From contig JAUYJY010000018.1 in assembly GCA_030699205.1 (NCBI GenBank), forward strand, positions 1-16,425: a DNA stretch of 16,425 nt. Direction: 5' to 3'. Every line of letters starts with the position of its first letter. Position 1 is the first letter of the stretch. The notes beneath the pieces are model-generated. The model did not search any database and was not told the DNA's origin. It saw nothing but the letters and a program-made list of their open reading frames with translations. The position numbers and the translations under genes are program-made. This document shows positions 1-7,615 of this stretch, in pieces. This DNA is from Candidatus Pacearchaeota archaeon. Lineage in GTDB: Archaea; Nanobdellota; Nanobdellia; Pacearchaeales; GW2011-AR1.

Positions 1-97
1 CTATTTTAGAAACTTCGACTTTCTTTACAGTACAAATCTCTTCTTCAATTATTACTTTATCTCCAATCTTAATAGTATTAGCTTTTTTCCTTTCCAT
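1..97 (-). CDS. 5' end of a small basic protein, possibly eIF5A/KOW-like N-terminal domain (cut by window edge)
   Basis: The first 32 codons of a leftward gene are visible, starting at ATG 97-95 and still open at base 1. The visible protein begins MERKKANTIKIGDKVIIEEE and continues ICTVKKVEVSKI. A 'GDKVIIE-x-E-x-C-x-V' strand pattern followed by 'xVEVSKI' resembles the start of the SH3-like/KOW domain of archaeal IF5A and related small proteins, where the same place reads roughly 'x-Y-V-I-I-D-x-E-P-C-R-V-V-x-I-x-x-SKPGKHG'. The lysine loop that would settle this lies outside the window. An AGAGGT stretch (bases 102-107, read leftward) is a possible ribosome binding site, and a palindromic TATA box lies about 28 nt upstream. 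Other small beta-barrel proteins remain possible. Confidence 0.5.
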   Translation of the reverse strand, partial: MERKKANTIKIGDKVIIEEEICTVKKVEVSKI

Positions 98-121
98 TTT
101 AACCTCTATTCATAACCAAAT

Positions 122-129
122 TTTATAAA
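122..129. promoter_or_regulatory. Palindromic TATA box shared by divergent genes
   Basis: TTTATAAA is its own reverse complement and lies between two divergent start codons. Its centre is about 26 nt from the queC ATG at 152 and about 28 nt from the leftward ATG at 97. Both distances match the archaeal TATA-to-start spacing of leaderless transcripts, so one box could serve both directions. A second TATATA at 136-141 is too near 152 to be the box for queC. Confidence 0.55.
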
Positions 130-151
130 GGTTTCTATATACGCTTTAAGA

Positions 152-874
152 ATGGCAAATAACGCAATTATACTCTTGTCAGGCGGGTTAGATAGTGTTA
201 CCACAGCTTATTATATCAAGAATAAAATTAAGCCTAAAAAGATGATTGCCTTATTCTTTGATTACAGTCAAAGAACTTTAAAACAGGAAGAGTACTGCGC
301 AAGAATAATATCCAAAAAATTAAAAGCTAAATTTAAGAAAGTAGAATTGAAATGGTTAGGAGACATCAGCACTTCTTTTTTGAATAAACAAAAACAACTA
401 CCAAAAACAAAAGAAAAAGATTTAGCAGACGTTAAGAAAGGTAAAAAAGAAATTACAAAATATTGGGTCCCTTGCAGAAATAGTTTATTCTTATTAGCTG
501 CCTTAGCACATGCAGAATCAGAGTTTATATCAAAAAAACAAAAATACGACCTCTATATTGGATTAAAAAGTGAAGGAAGAATTCCAATGAAAGATACAAC
601 GTCTCAATTTGTAAAAGTTATTAATAATCTTGCAAAAGAAGCAACTGATAAAGGTAATTTCAAAATAATCGCACCATTAATTGATAAAGATAAAGATGAA
701 ATTATAGGGTTAGGTATTAAACTAAAAATTCCTTACGAATTTACTTATAGTTGTTATGCTGGATCAAAATTCAAAAATAAAATTCCAGTACACTGCGGAA
801 CTTGCGAAAATTGTGTGTTAAGAAAAAAAGGATTCTATTGGGCAAATGTTAAAGATCCTTCTTACTACTACTAG
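152..874 (+). CDS. queC: 7-cyano-7-deazaguanine synthase QueC
   Basis: Converts 7-carboxy-7-deazaguanine plus ammonia and ATP to preQ0. In archaea preQ0 is normally inserted in tRNA on the way to archaeosine. The 240-residue length is normal for the family. Residues 8-14 hold the PP-loop ATP motif LSGGLDS. 'VPCRNSLFLLAALAHAE' in the middle is typical of QueC, and the C-terminus carries four cysteines (SCYAG, then CGTCENC followed by VLRKKGF), which match the zinc site. The ATG at 152 is supported by the TATA box 26 nt upstream, which gives a leaderless message. No queD, queE or tgt gene lies nearby, so the rest of the pathway must be elsewhere. Use of preQ0 for DNA modification is possible, but no dpd-type gene is present here. 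Confidence 0.93.
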   Translation: MANNAIILLSGGLDSVTTAYYIKNKIKPKKMIALFFDYSQRTLKQEEYCARIISKKLKAKFKKVELKWLGDISTSFLNKQKQLPKTKEKDLADVKKGKKEITKYWVPCRNSLFLLAALAHAESEFISKKQKYDLYIGLKSEGRIPMKDTTSQFVKVINNLAKEATDKGNFKIIAPLIDKDKDEIIGLGIKLKIPYEFTYSCYAGSKFKNKIPVHCGTCENCVLRKKGFYWANVKDPSYYY

Positions 875-879
875 AAATA

Positions 880-887
880 CTTATAAA
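880..887 (+). promoter_or_regulatory. TATA box for the glycan operon
   Basis: CTTATAAA is centred about 26 nt before the ATG at 910, just after the queC stop. This predicts a leaderless transcript beginning at or next to the ATG, and a transcript for the glycosyltransferase operon separate from queC despite the 35-nt gap. Confidence 0.55.
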
Positions 888-909
888 CTACACTTCTAAA
901 ATATATTTT

Positions 910-1767
910 ATGCTGGTATCAATTATAGTTTTAAATTACAATGGAAAAGATTGCCTAGATAATTGTATTAAATCTTTAACCAAATTAAATTTTCCAAAAG
1001 ATAAATATGAAATTATTGTAGTAGATAATAATTCTCCAGATGAAAGTTGGAAGATTGTAAAGAAATTCAGAAAAGTAAAACTAATAAGAAGTATGGAAAA
1101 TACTGGTTTTGCTGGTGGAAATAATATTGGAGTTAAACATGCAAAAGGAAAATATATTGCACTGATAAATAATGATGCTGAAGCAGACTCAGAGTGGTTA
1201 AATCAACTTTTGAAACCGCTTGAAAAAGATAAAAGTGTTGCAGCTTCAACAGGAATAGTGTACTATGGTAAAAAATTAAAGAAATTTTTATTGCCTTGGT
1301 TTTCAGGAGCTAAAATTTATCCGCTGCATTTTGTAAAACACAATTATCTTGGAGAATACTCTGGTTATTCAGACTATCCATGTGGTTGTTCGATGATGAT
1401 TAAAAAAGATATTTTAAAGGAGATAGGTGGCTTATTTGATGAAAAGTTTTTCATGTATGCTGAAGATGCAGATTTAGGAATTAGATTAAAAGAGCAGAAC
1501 TATAAAATTGTTTATAATCCGCATGCCATAGCTTATCACCATATAGACAAAGACAGATTATCAAAAAATGAAGTTTACTACTCTTTCAGAAATCGCTCGT
1601 ATTTGATGTATAAACACACAAGATTACCTAAAGTATTATTTTTATTGCTTGATTTCTTTGTCTACTACCCGATTTTTACACTTTATAAAGCCATAAGACT
1701 TAAAAAGATAAAGTACCACATTAAAGATATAATTAAGGCACGTTTCGACTTTTATAGGATGTTGTAA
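910..1767 (+). CDS. GT2 family glycosyltransferase, rhamnosyltransferase (WbbL)-like
   Basis: Inverting GT-A-fold transferase that moves a sugar from a nucleotide sugar to a growing surface glycan on the cytoplasmic face. The N-terminus has the GT2 start 'SIIVLNYNGKDCLDNCI' and 'VVDNNSPDES' (about 37-46). 'NTGFAGGNNIGVKHAKGKY' (about 64-82) leads into the metal-binding 'NNDAEAD' (87-93). The later 'GGLFDEKFFMYAEDADLG' contains the acidic ED pair expected near the catalytic base. This pattern is the one usually annotated as rhamnosyltransferase or WbbL-like, but the sugar cannot be told from sequence. A hydrophobic stretch near the C-terminus (VLFLLLDFFVYYPIF) may attach it to the membrane. 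It is the first gene of an operon: the next gene starts 1 nt after its stop. Confidence 0.85.
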   Translation: MLVSIIVLNYNGKDCLDNCIKSLTKLNFPKDKYEIIVVDNNSPDESWKIVKKFRKVKLIRSMENTGFAGGNNIGVKHAKGKYIALINNDAEADSEWLNQLLKPLEKDKSVAASTGIVYYGKKLKKFLLPWFSGAKIYPLHFVKHNYLGEYSGYSDYPCGCSMMIKKDILKEIGGLFDEKFFMYAEDADLGIRLKEQNYKIVYNPHAIAYHHIDKDRLSKNEVYYSFRNRSYLMYKHTRLPKVLFLLLDFFVYYPIFTLYKAIRLKKIKYHIKDIIKARFDFYRML

Positions 1768-1768
1768 A

Positions 1769-2881
1769 ATGAGAGTACTAAAATATATCAACCAAACGTT
1801 TCAGAAGAAAGGAATAGATTTTCTTATATTCTTTATTACTTCTGTATGTAATGCTCGTTGTAAACATTGTTTCTATGCAGACTCATTAAATAAGCCTAAT
1901 TCTGACTTAACTGACGAAGAAATAAGAAAAGTTATCAAAAATCTAGGTCCAATCAAAGATATTGCTTTTTCTGGTGGAGAACCAACACTTAGGTCAAATA
2001 TAGTTGAAATTACTAAACAATTCTATGATGATTGTGGGTCAAGAAGTTTTTCTCTTCCATGTAATGGTTTATTGCCAGACAGAATAAGACAAGTTGCAGA
2101 ACAGATTTTAGAACAATGCCCAGAAGCAAAGTTATTAGTTAATTTTTCAATTGATGGTCTTAACGAGATACATGATAGAATAAGAGCAGTTCCAGGAAAC
2201 TTCAAGAGAAGTCTACAGTCTATTGAAAAACTTATTGAATTAAGAGATTCAAAATATCTAAAAAGGTTATTTGTTAATGTCAATACTGTAATTACAAATG
2301 AAAATTATAAAGAGATGCCTGATCAACTTAAATTCTTCAGAGAAAAATATGATCTTGACGGACATTTTATAGAAGTTATGAGAGGAACTCCAAAAGATCC
2401 TTTGATGGGTCTGCCGTCTATAGAAGAAATAAAGAAAATACATAAATTAGGTATTGAAAATGATAAATATTATGCAAACAGAAAATATGATCGTGGTAAG
2501 TTTGGAGCTGATTTAGGCAGATATTTGACTACAACCCTGGTGGTTGGAGCTATTAATTATCTTTACTACACCCAAGAAAGAGTTCTTGAAGGTAAAAAAT
2601 GGAAAATGGATTGTAAGGCTGGAGAAACTTCAGCAGTTATAGATGCAAATGGAGATGTAAGAATTTGTGAGTTGAGGGAAAGAATAGCAAATCTAAGAGA
2701 TCATGACTATAATATGCACAATATTCTAAAACTTCCAAAAAGCCAACAGCAAATTAATTTAGCTAAATCTCATGCTTGTGATTGCACACATAATTGTTTT
2801 ATTTATAATTCAATTAACCATACACCTAAAGTTAGAATGCTTGATCTTCCTATAAAAGCAATTAAAATAAACTCAAAATGA
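1769..2881 (+). CDS. Radical SAM protein with SPASM-like C-terminal cysteines
   Basis: Residues 27-34 (CNARCKHC) form the CxxxCxxC motif that binds the SAM-cleaving [4Fe-4S] cluster. SGGEPT (68-73) is the SAM-binding GGE motif, and 'SIDG' near 127-130 fits a later strand of the partial TIM barrel. Five C-terminal cysteines (C282, C300, then C337, C339, C343 in CDCTHNC) resemble a SPASM/twitch auxiliary cluster region. The substrate is unknown. The gene sits between two GT2 genes, 1 nt after the first and overlapping the second by 4 nt. Work on a glycan, a lipid carrier or a sugar nucleotide is therefore more likely than peptide maturation, and no small precursor peptide gene is seen. Carbohydrate epimerisation or dehydration would be known types of radical SAM chemistry. 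The specific role here is inference. Confidence 0.85.
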   Translation: MRVLKYINQTFQKKGIDFLIFFITSVCNARCKHCFYADSLNKPNSDLTDEEIRKVIKNLGPIKDIAFSGGEPTLRSNIVEITKQFYDDCGSRSFSLPCNGLLPDRIRQVAEQILEQCPEAKLLVNFSIDGLNEIHDRIRAVPGNFKRSLQSIEKLIELRDSKYLKRLFVNVNTVITNENYKEMPDQLKFFREKYDLDGHFIEVMRGTPKDPLMGLPSIEEIKKIHKLGIENDKYYANRKYDRGKFGADLGRYLTTTLVVGAINYLYYTQERVLEGKKWKMDCKAGETSAVIDANGDVRICELRERIANLRDHDYNMHNILKLPKSQQQINLAKSHACDCTHNCFIYNSINHTPKVRMLDLPIKAIKINSK

Positions 2882-3735
2882 AACTGTCTATTATTATGCC
2901 TACTTATAATAGGCCTGATACAATTAAACAAGTATTAGAATCTTTAGATAATCAGACAGTTAAGGATTTTGAAGTCATTGTTGTTGACGACGGTTCCAAT
3001 TACGATGTTGAAGATCATATTAAAGGATATAAAGTAAGCTATTTCAAGCAAAATAATTCTGGACCTGCTAAAGCAAGAAATTTAGGTGTAGAAAAAGCGA
3101 GCGGAGAATTGATAGCCTTTATTGGGGATGATACCATATTGGATCCGAAATGGGTTGAAGAACAATTAAAGACGCATAAAGAAAAAGGTCCAAATATTGC
3201 AGTTCTTGGATTCACACCTTGGCATAAGGATCTTGCAGTTAATGAGTTTATGAAATACCTTGCGCCAAATGGTCCGCAATTTAATTATAGTTTAATAAAG
3301 AATAAAGACAATTGTGGATTTGGTTTTTTTTGGACTTCAAATATTTCTTTAGAAAAAAAATGGTTCAATGAAGATAAATTTGATGAAGAATTTCCTTGGG
3401 CAGCATATGAGGATATAGAGTTATCTTACAGATTACACAAGAAAGGATTAAAAATAGTTTACAATGAGAAAGCAATTGCTAATCATTATCATGAATATGC
3501 CCCTAAAAACTATTTTGAGAAACAAGATATACTTGCAAAAGCAGCAATGATCTTCTATAAAAAACATCCAGAATTGAAAACTGAATTAATTGATAATAAT
3601 AAGATGAAACTGCCCCATAGAATTGCAAGATTTATTCTAGCTCCAATACCTAAGATAGGAGCCATGCAACATTTATTCTGGAAGCTTGAACGCAGGTACT
3701 ATTTTACTAAAGCTTTAAAAACCTTAGGAATGTAA
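2878..3735 (+). CDS. GT2 family glycosyltransferase
   Basis: A second GT-A-fold transferase, 285 residues long. It begins 'LSIIMPTYNRPDTIKQVLES' style, has 'VIVVDDGS' (33-40), 'SGPAKARNLG' (61-70) and the metal-site region 'FIGDDTILDP' (81-90, DD at 84-85). 'AAYEDIELSYRLHKKG' (175-190) supplies the ED pair near the catalytic base. The start codon lies inside the end of the radical SAM gene (ATGA overlap), which is typical of translational coupling. It differs from the first GT2 throughout and is not a recent duplicate. It probably adds a different sugar to the same glycan. Donor and acceptor cannot be read from the sequence. Confidence 0.85.
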   Translation: MKLSIIMPTYNRPDTIKQVLESLDNQTVKDFEVIVVDDGSNYDVEDHIKGYKVSYFKQNNSGPAKARNLGVEKASGELIAFIGDDTILDPKWVEEQLKTHKEKGPNIAVLGFTPWHKDLAVNEFMKYLAPNGPQFNYSLIKNKDNCGFGFFWTSNISLEKKWFNEDKFDEEFPWAAYEDIELSYRLHKKGLKIVYNEKAIANHYHEYAPKNYFEKQDILAKAAMIFYKKHPELKTELIDNNKMKLPHRIARFILAPIPKIGAMQHLFWKLERRYYFTKALKTLGM

Positions 3736-3754
3736 GATTAGGTTAGGGGTTGTT

Positions 3755-4864
3755 ATGAAGGTAAATATTGTAGCTTTATTTTTCTGGCCAGTAAAGCCTC
3801 TTGTATACCCTTACAATATGGCTAAGGCTTTGAAAGAGCACGGACATGAAATTGAAGTCAGCACAATGAATGAAGACGCTGACAGAGAGATAATAAAAAG
3901 ACCCATTATAGACTCTTTTGAAGGCATAAAGATAAGACGTTCTAAAGTTTATTTTGCTTTTACAGAATTTTTAAGATTATGGTTCCCAAAAATATCTAAA
4001 GATAATGATATAATCCATTGTTGTGGGGGATATAGGCACTTTCATACTTTCTGGGCTTATTTAAAAAAAGGAAATGCAAAATTTGTTATTTCTCCATTTT
4101 TTCCAATGCACCCAAGAAAGAATCCAATTAAAAAATTTTATATAAGTTTAATTGATAAAACAATTGGTCGTTATTTAATTTCACATTCTGATTTATGTTT
4201 AGCAGAAACAAAAGTAGAGGCAGTATGGTTAAGATCATTAGGTGCTAAAAAAGTAGAAATAATTCCAAATATGTTAGATAACGATTTATATAAATTACCT
4301 AAACATTCCAACTTCAAGAAAAAATATAAAATAAAAGGGAAGATGGTTCTCAACATTTCAAATCATACTCCAATAAAAAATTTCGAGGATATGATAAGGG
4401 CCGCTCAATATATTGATGCAACTTTTGTATTTGGTGGAAAAGAAACTGCTTACACAGAAAAAATAAAGAAACTTGCTAAAGAATTAAATGTTGATAAAAA
4501 AATAATTTGGACAGGTTTCATGGATAAAAAAGAAAAAATAAATGCTTTGGCAGACTGTGATTTATTTGTTTTACCTTCAACTCGCGAATCTTTAGGCATG
4601 TCCCTAATAGAAGCGATGGCTCAAGAAAAGCCAGTAATATCTACTAATAGAGGAGGTATTCCAGAAGTCGTCCCAGATAAATTCTGTTTATACGAGCCAG
4701 GAGATTACAAAACATTCTCTTCTAAAATTAACGAAATATTAAATAACAAGACTTTAGCATTTAAAATAGCAAAGAAAGGAAGAGAAAATGCCAAAAATTA
4801 CCTTTTCAAGAACGTAGCTGAAAAATATACAAAGATAATGGAGAGACTCTATGACAAAAGATAA
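3755..4864 (+). CDS. GT4 family glycosyltransferase (GT-B fold, retaining)
   Basis: A 369-residue two-domain transferase. The N-terminal domain holds 'FFWPVKPLVYPYNMAKALKE', the usual GT4 start where the acceptor-side Rossmann domain opens. The C-terminal domain starts near residue 195, with 'NISNHTPIKNF' where family members have 'GRLxxxKN'. It continues with 'IIWTGFM' and 'DLFVLPSTRESLGMSLIEAM', which contains the EX7E donor-binding motif (E278 and E286), and ends with 'EKPVISTNRGGIPEV'. A 19-nt gap separates it from the GT2 before it, with a G-rich AGGGG as a weak ribosome site. The flippase start lies within its last codons. The sugar specificity is unknown. Confidence 0.87.
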   Translation: MKVNIVALFFWPVKPLVYPYNMAKALKEHGHEIEVSTMNEDADREIIKRPIIDSFEGIKIRRSKVYFAFTEFLRLWFPKISKDNDIIHCCGGYRHFHTFWAYLKKGNAKFVISPFFPMHPRKNPIKKFYISLIDKTIGRYLISHSDLCLAETKVEAVWLRSLGAKKVEIIPNMLDNDLYKLPKHSNFKKKYKIKGKMVLNISNHTPIKNFEDMIRAAQYIDATFVFGGKETAYTEKIKKLAKELNVDKKIIWTGFMDKKEKINALADCDLFVLPSTRESLGMSLIEAMAQEKPVISTNRGGIPEVVPDKFCLYEPGDYKTFSSKINEILNNKTLAFKIAKKGRENAKNYLFKNVAEKYTKIMERLYDKR

Positions 4865-6212
4865 AGATACAGGTAGGATGGAGACTCTGTATTATGCTAT
4901 TTTACTGGGTTCGTCTAAAATAATTGCTTATCTGGTTTTGCTGGTTCTTGCAAATTGGTTCGTTCTCTCTGATTATGGAAGGGCTTCTTTTGTGATGTCC
5001 GCGTTCAGAGTAGCTATTCTGTGTGGATCAGTAGGATTACCCTTCATTTATGTCCCATGGATGATCAACAAAAAAGACACTTCTTCGGTTTTCTATTTTT
5101 TATTGTTTTTTAATATTTTAATAATGTTCATCGGATTGGCCATAGGGATAAAACATTCTTGGACTTGGCCGATAATCTTTGCAATTCCATTGACTACGAT
5201 CAGCGGGATATGTAACGCCATACTAAGGGTTAAACACAAGTATCATATAATCCAATTGATGGGTATAATTCTAGAAATTTATACACTTGGGTTTATAGCT
5301 TTTTTAGCAGTTTATGGAAAAGCAGGAATTATCTGGAGTCATGCGATTGCTATAACATTAACTAATTTCACGTTTATTTACCTGACTAGAAAAGAGCTTA
5401 TGGCGATTGTAAAAAGATTCAAATTTAATTTGGGCATCATAAAACAATATGTAAGTAAAGGAACCATTACAAGTCTTTTGTATATTTCCGGATCCATTTT
5501 GATGTGGATAGACTCTCTAGTTCTTGGTAGTTTATCAACTTTTGAAAATGTGGCAAAATACAATGTTGCTGGACCAATTTCAGGAGTTATTGCAGCCGTT
5601 CCTTTTTCTTTTTCAATGTTCTTGTTAACAAGGGAAGCAGAAGTTAAGGACGAAAGACTATCTAAATCGATATTGAAAAGAGTATTGAGAATTTCCTTTT
5701 CATTGTCGCTATTATTCGCCATTTTAATTCTTTCATTTATATTCCCCATAGTAGAGATATTCTTTCCAAAGTATATTGGTGTAGAAGTTTATATCATGAT
5801 CCTTGCCATAGGTATTTTATTTTCTTCCATTTATTCAATGATTATTGTTTACAACATGAGCAAACTACAACCCGAAAAAATATTTTGGCCTATTGTATTG
5901 GCAGCTTTGATAAATCTTGGTTTAGATGTATTATTAATTCCAAAATATGGACTGTATGGAATAACTGCTGCAACAACCATAGCACACACATTTGCCTTCT
6001 TTACAATTTTCTATAAAGAAGGTATGCTAAAAGAATTTATATCTGTCTTGGTAGTTTTATTATTTGTACCTTTGAGTTATTATGCGGGCGCTTTGGGGGT
6101 ATTATTAGTGCCTCTTGCACTAGCTTTCCTTTACAGCTTAAACCTGTTAAAAGAAGGAGATATCTATTCTATGGTAAAAACAGTCTTCGAAGTATTTGAA
6201 AGATTTAAGTAA
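4851..6212 (+). CDS. Wzx-like polysaccharide flippase (MOP/MATE superfamily)
   Basis: A 453-residue, almost entirely hydrophobic protein with roughly 12-14 membrane helices, the length and layout of O-antigen/S-layer glycan flippases. It begins with a short charged tail and then 'YYAILLGSSKIIAYLVLLVL'. The pattern 'DYGRASFVMSAFRVAILCGS' and the later 'LIPKYGLYGITAATTIAHTF' are characteristic of Wzx/RfbX proteins. It would move the lipid-linked glycan built by the upstream transferases across the membrane. The chosen start overlaps the GT4 gene by 14 nt and has GGAGAG just upstream. An in-frame ATG at 4878, preceded by AGGTAGG, is an alternative that would remove nine residues. It is the last gene of the operon, with a T-rich stretch about 30 nt after the stop. 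Confidence 0.87.
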   Translation: MTKDKDTGRMETLYYAILLGSSKIIAYLVLLVLANWFVLSDYGRASFVMSAFRVAILCGSVGLPFIYVPWMINKKDTSSVFYFLLFFNILIMFIGLAIGIKHSWTWPIIFAIPLTTISGICNAILRVKHKYHIIQLMGIILEIYTLGFIAFLAVYGKAGIIWSHAIAITLTNFTFIYLTRKELMAIVKRFKFNLGIIKQYVSKGTITSLLYISGSILMWIDSLVLGSLSTFENVAKYNVAGPISGVIAAVPFSFSMFLLTREAEVKDERLSKSILKRVLRISFSLSLLFAILILSFIFPIVEIFFPKYIGVEVYIMILAIGILFSSIYSMIIVYNMSKLQPEKIFWPIVLAALINLGLDVLLIPKYGLYGITAATTIAHTFAFFTIFYKEGMLKEFISVLVVLLFVPLSYYAGALGVLLVPLALAFLYSLNLLKEGDIYSMVKTVFEVFERFK

Positions 6213-6385
6213 TTAGATGCATTCTCCTATGCGTGGAATCATTTCTCAATTTTATTTTGTAGACTGTTTAATATATTTAATTCTTAGGTGTGTGAGAAGT
6301 CTTTGCTTTGTAGTCTCTTGCAGGCTATGTTTTGTAAGGCCTACTCTAACTTATTAGGTATTTTCAAAGAGATTTAGGACTAAGC

Positions 6386-6393
6386 CTATAAAA
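6386..6393 (+). promoter_or_regulatory. Candidate TATA box upstream of the inverted repeat
   Basis: CTATAAAA in the 272-nt gap after the flippase. At the usual 26-nt spacing the transcript would start near 6415, at the centre of the inverted repeat at 6400-6436, leaving a leader of about 70 nt before the ATG at 6485. It competes with the box at 6468-6477 as promoter of the sulfotransferase-fold gene. Confidence 0.35.
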
Positions 6394-6399
6394 GATTCT

Positions 6400-6436
6400 G
6401 TGTACACCATAGTGACAAATGTCACCTGGTCTACAC
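6400..6436. repeat. Imperfect inverted repeat (operator, hairpin or protein-binding site)
   Basis: The arms pair as GTGTA with TACAC, then a C/C mismatch, ACCA with TGGT, a TA against C bulge, and finally GTGACA with TGTCAC around an AA centre. Fifteen base pairs are formed over 37 nt. It is far more GC-rich than its surroundings. It has no T-run after it, so it does not look like a terminator for the flippase. Its place over the predicted start site of the 6386 promoter, and about 30 nt before the TATA-like box at 6468, suits a regulator-binding site. An RNA hairpin in the leader is the alternative. Confidence 0.5.
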
Positions 6437-6467
6437 TAAAAATAAAACAGTAATCTTTATTAATCTA

Positions 6468-6477
6468 TTTATATAAA
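6468..6477 (+). promoter_or_regulatory. Palindromic TATA-like box close to the sulfotransferase-fold gene
   Basis: TTTATATAAA is a strong archaeal TATA-like match. Its centre is only about 12 nt before the ATG at 6485, so transcription from it would start near 6499, inside the annotated gene. If this is the main promoter, translation would start later, for example at the in-frame TTG at 6545. Confidence 0.4.
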
Positions 6478-6484
6478 CCAGATT

Positions 6485-7615
6485 ATGCAAAAAATTGAGA
6501 ACTCCATTGAAAAATTTGGAAATTTTCACCCGGATAAGATAATATTGACGAGTCTCATTGTATTAGGAAGATCAAGTTCTGTATTTGTTTCGGGTCTTTT
6601 TGACAAGCATCCAAATTTTATAACCCTTCCCTCCCAGTTTTATCCAACAGGGCTAAATATGAAAAAATCCCTTGATAATATAGCACAGGAATGCTACAAT
6701 GAAATAATAGCACGTAGTAAAAGGTTAGTGGGGAAGATTAATATTAAAAAATATCCTGTTGAAATATTCAAAAATTGTTTTATAGACTATATTAATAATT
6801 TTGGCTTGTCCAGAAAAAATGTTTTTATTGCATGTTATTATTCTTTTGCAAAGTTTTTCAAAATGGATCTCCAACAAATAAGGTATATCGTTTTTGACAC
6901 TCACCTTATAGTTAAAAACATAAAATGGTGTATCTCTGATTTTAAAAATATAAGATTTATAGTCACCATTCGCGATCCCCGAAGTAATCATTTATCTCTT
7001 AAATTAAAAGGCTTTGCAATACTCTGCCTGGGGTATATAAAGGAAATGTATTCTATATATACTCAAATCGCTAAAAAATACCCCCCGAGCAGTATTTTTA
7101 TATTAAAACATGAAGATCTCCATACTCAATATCCAGTAGTTTTGGATAGATTATGCAGATTCTTTGATGTAAAAAAGACAGACGCTTTAAATTATTCCAG
7201 TTTTTTTGGATTGCCTTATGATGCTGCGAAAGCATGTTACACGCGGTCCTCCACAAACATCAACTCCTCTAAACCAGATCCGGTTTATGTTGATGAGAAA
7301 TGGAAAGAAAGCCTTTCCTCCTTCGAGATAGCCTTCATACAAAATCACTATAAATCTATCTTCAAGGATTTTGGATATAAATGGTATGACCCCTTTGAAA
7401 ATCCCAAATTTATGATTTATCAGGAGGTTTTTAAACCTCTCACAAAAAAGAATATTGATTCTTCAAAAGGCCCCAAAAGATTTATTTTGAATTCCTGCCT
7501 AAAAATAGCAAAAATTCCTATCTTGGGGTATATTTTTATTTTTTCAATTCAATTAATATATCTTTTTTTAAGATACACAAAATCAAGATTAAGGTGTGCT
7601 ATGACGAGGATTTAA
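6485..7615 (+). CDS. Sulfotransferase-fold protein; candidate phosphoramidate (or sulfate) transferase
   Basis: Classical sulfotransferase layout. 'LGRSSSVFVSGLFDKHPNF' (27-45) stands where the PAPS 5'-phosphosulfate loop reads GRSGTTxLxxLLxxHP. 'FIVTIRDPRSNHLSLK' (158-173) is the 3'-phosphate-binding RDPRxxxxS motif. 'KHEDLHTQYPVVLDRLCRFF' (208-227) matches the YEDLxxxPxxxLxxLxxFL segment. A hydrophobic helix lies near the C-terminus (ILGYIFIFSIQLIYLFL), probably membrane attachment. The end overlaps the end of the convergent amidotransferase-like gene by 27 nt. No ATP sulfurylase is seen; the only APS-kinase-like domain belongs to the adjacent phosphoramidate-type operon. That operon's expected product, 3'-phospho-CDP-phosphoramidate, resembles PAPS, so I infer that this enzyme may transfer phosphoramidate rather than sulfate. 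The start is uncertain: TTG 6545 would begin the protein right at the first beta strand. Confidence 0.7.
   Translation: MQKIENSIEKFGNFHPDKIILTSLIVLGRSSSVFVSGLFDKHPNFITLPSQFYPTGLNMKKSLDNIAQECYNEIIARSKRLVGKINIKKYPVEIFKNCFIDYINNFGLSRKNVFIACYYSFAKFFKMDLQQIRYIVFDTHLIVKNIKWCISDFKNIRFIVTIRDPRSNHLSLKLKGFAILCLGYIKEMYSIYTQIAKKYPPSSIFILKHEDLHTQYPVVLDRLCRFFDVKKTDALNYSSFFGLPYDAAKACYTRSSTNINSSKPDPVYVDEKWKESLSSFEIAFIQNHYKSIFKDFGYKWYDPFENPKFMIYQEVFKPLTKKNIDSSKGPKRFILNSCLKIAKIPILGYIFIFSIQLIYLFLRYTKSRLRCAMTRI

Noticed and set aside
6213..6385. Structured RNA or riboswitch in the gap after the flippase
   Set aside because: Apart from the separate inverted repeat at 6400-6436, I could not find consistent stems or a known motif in this AT-rich stretch.
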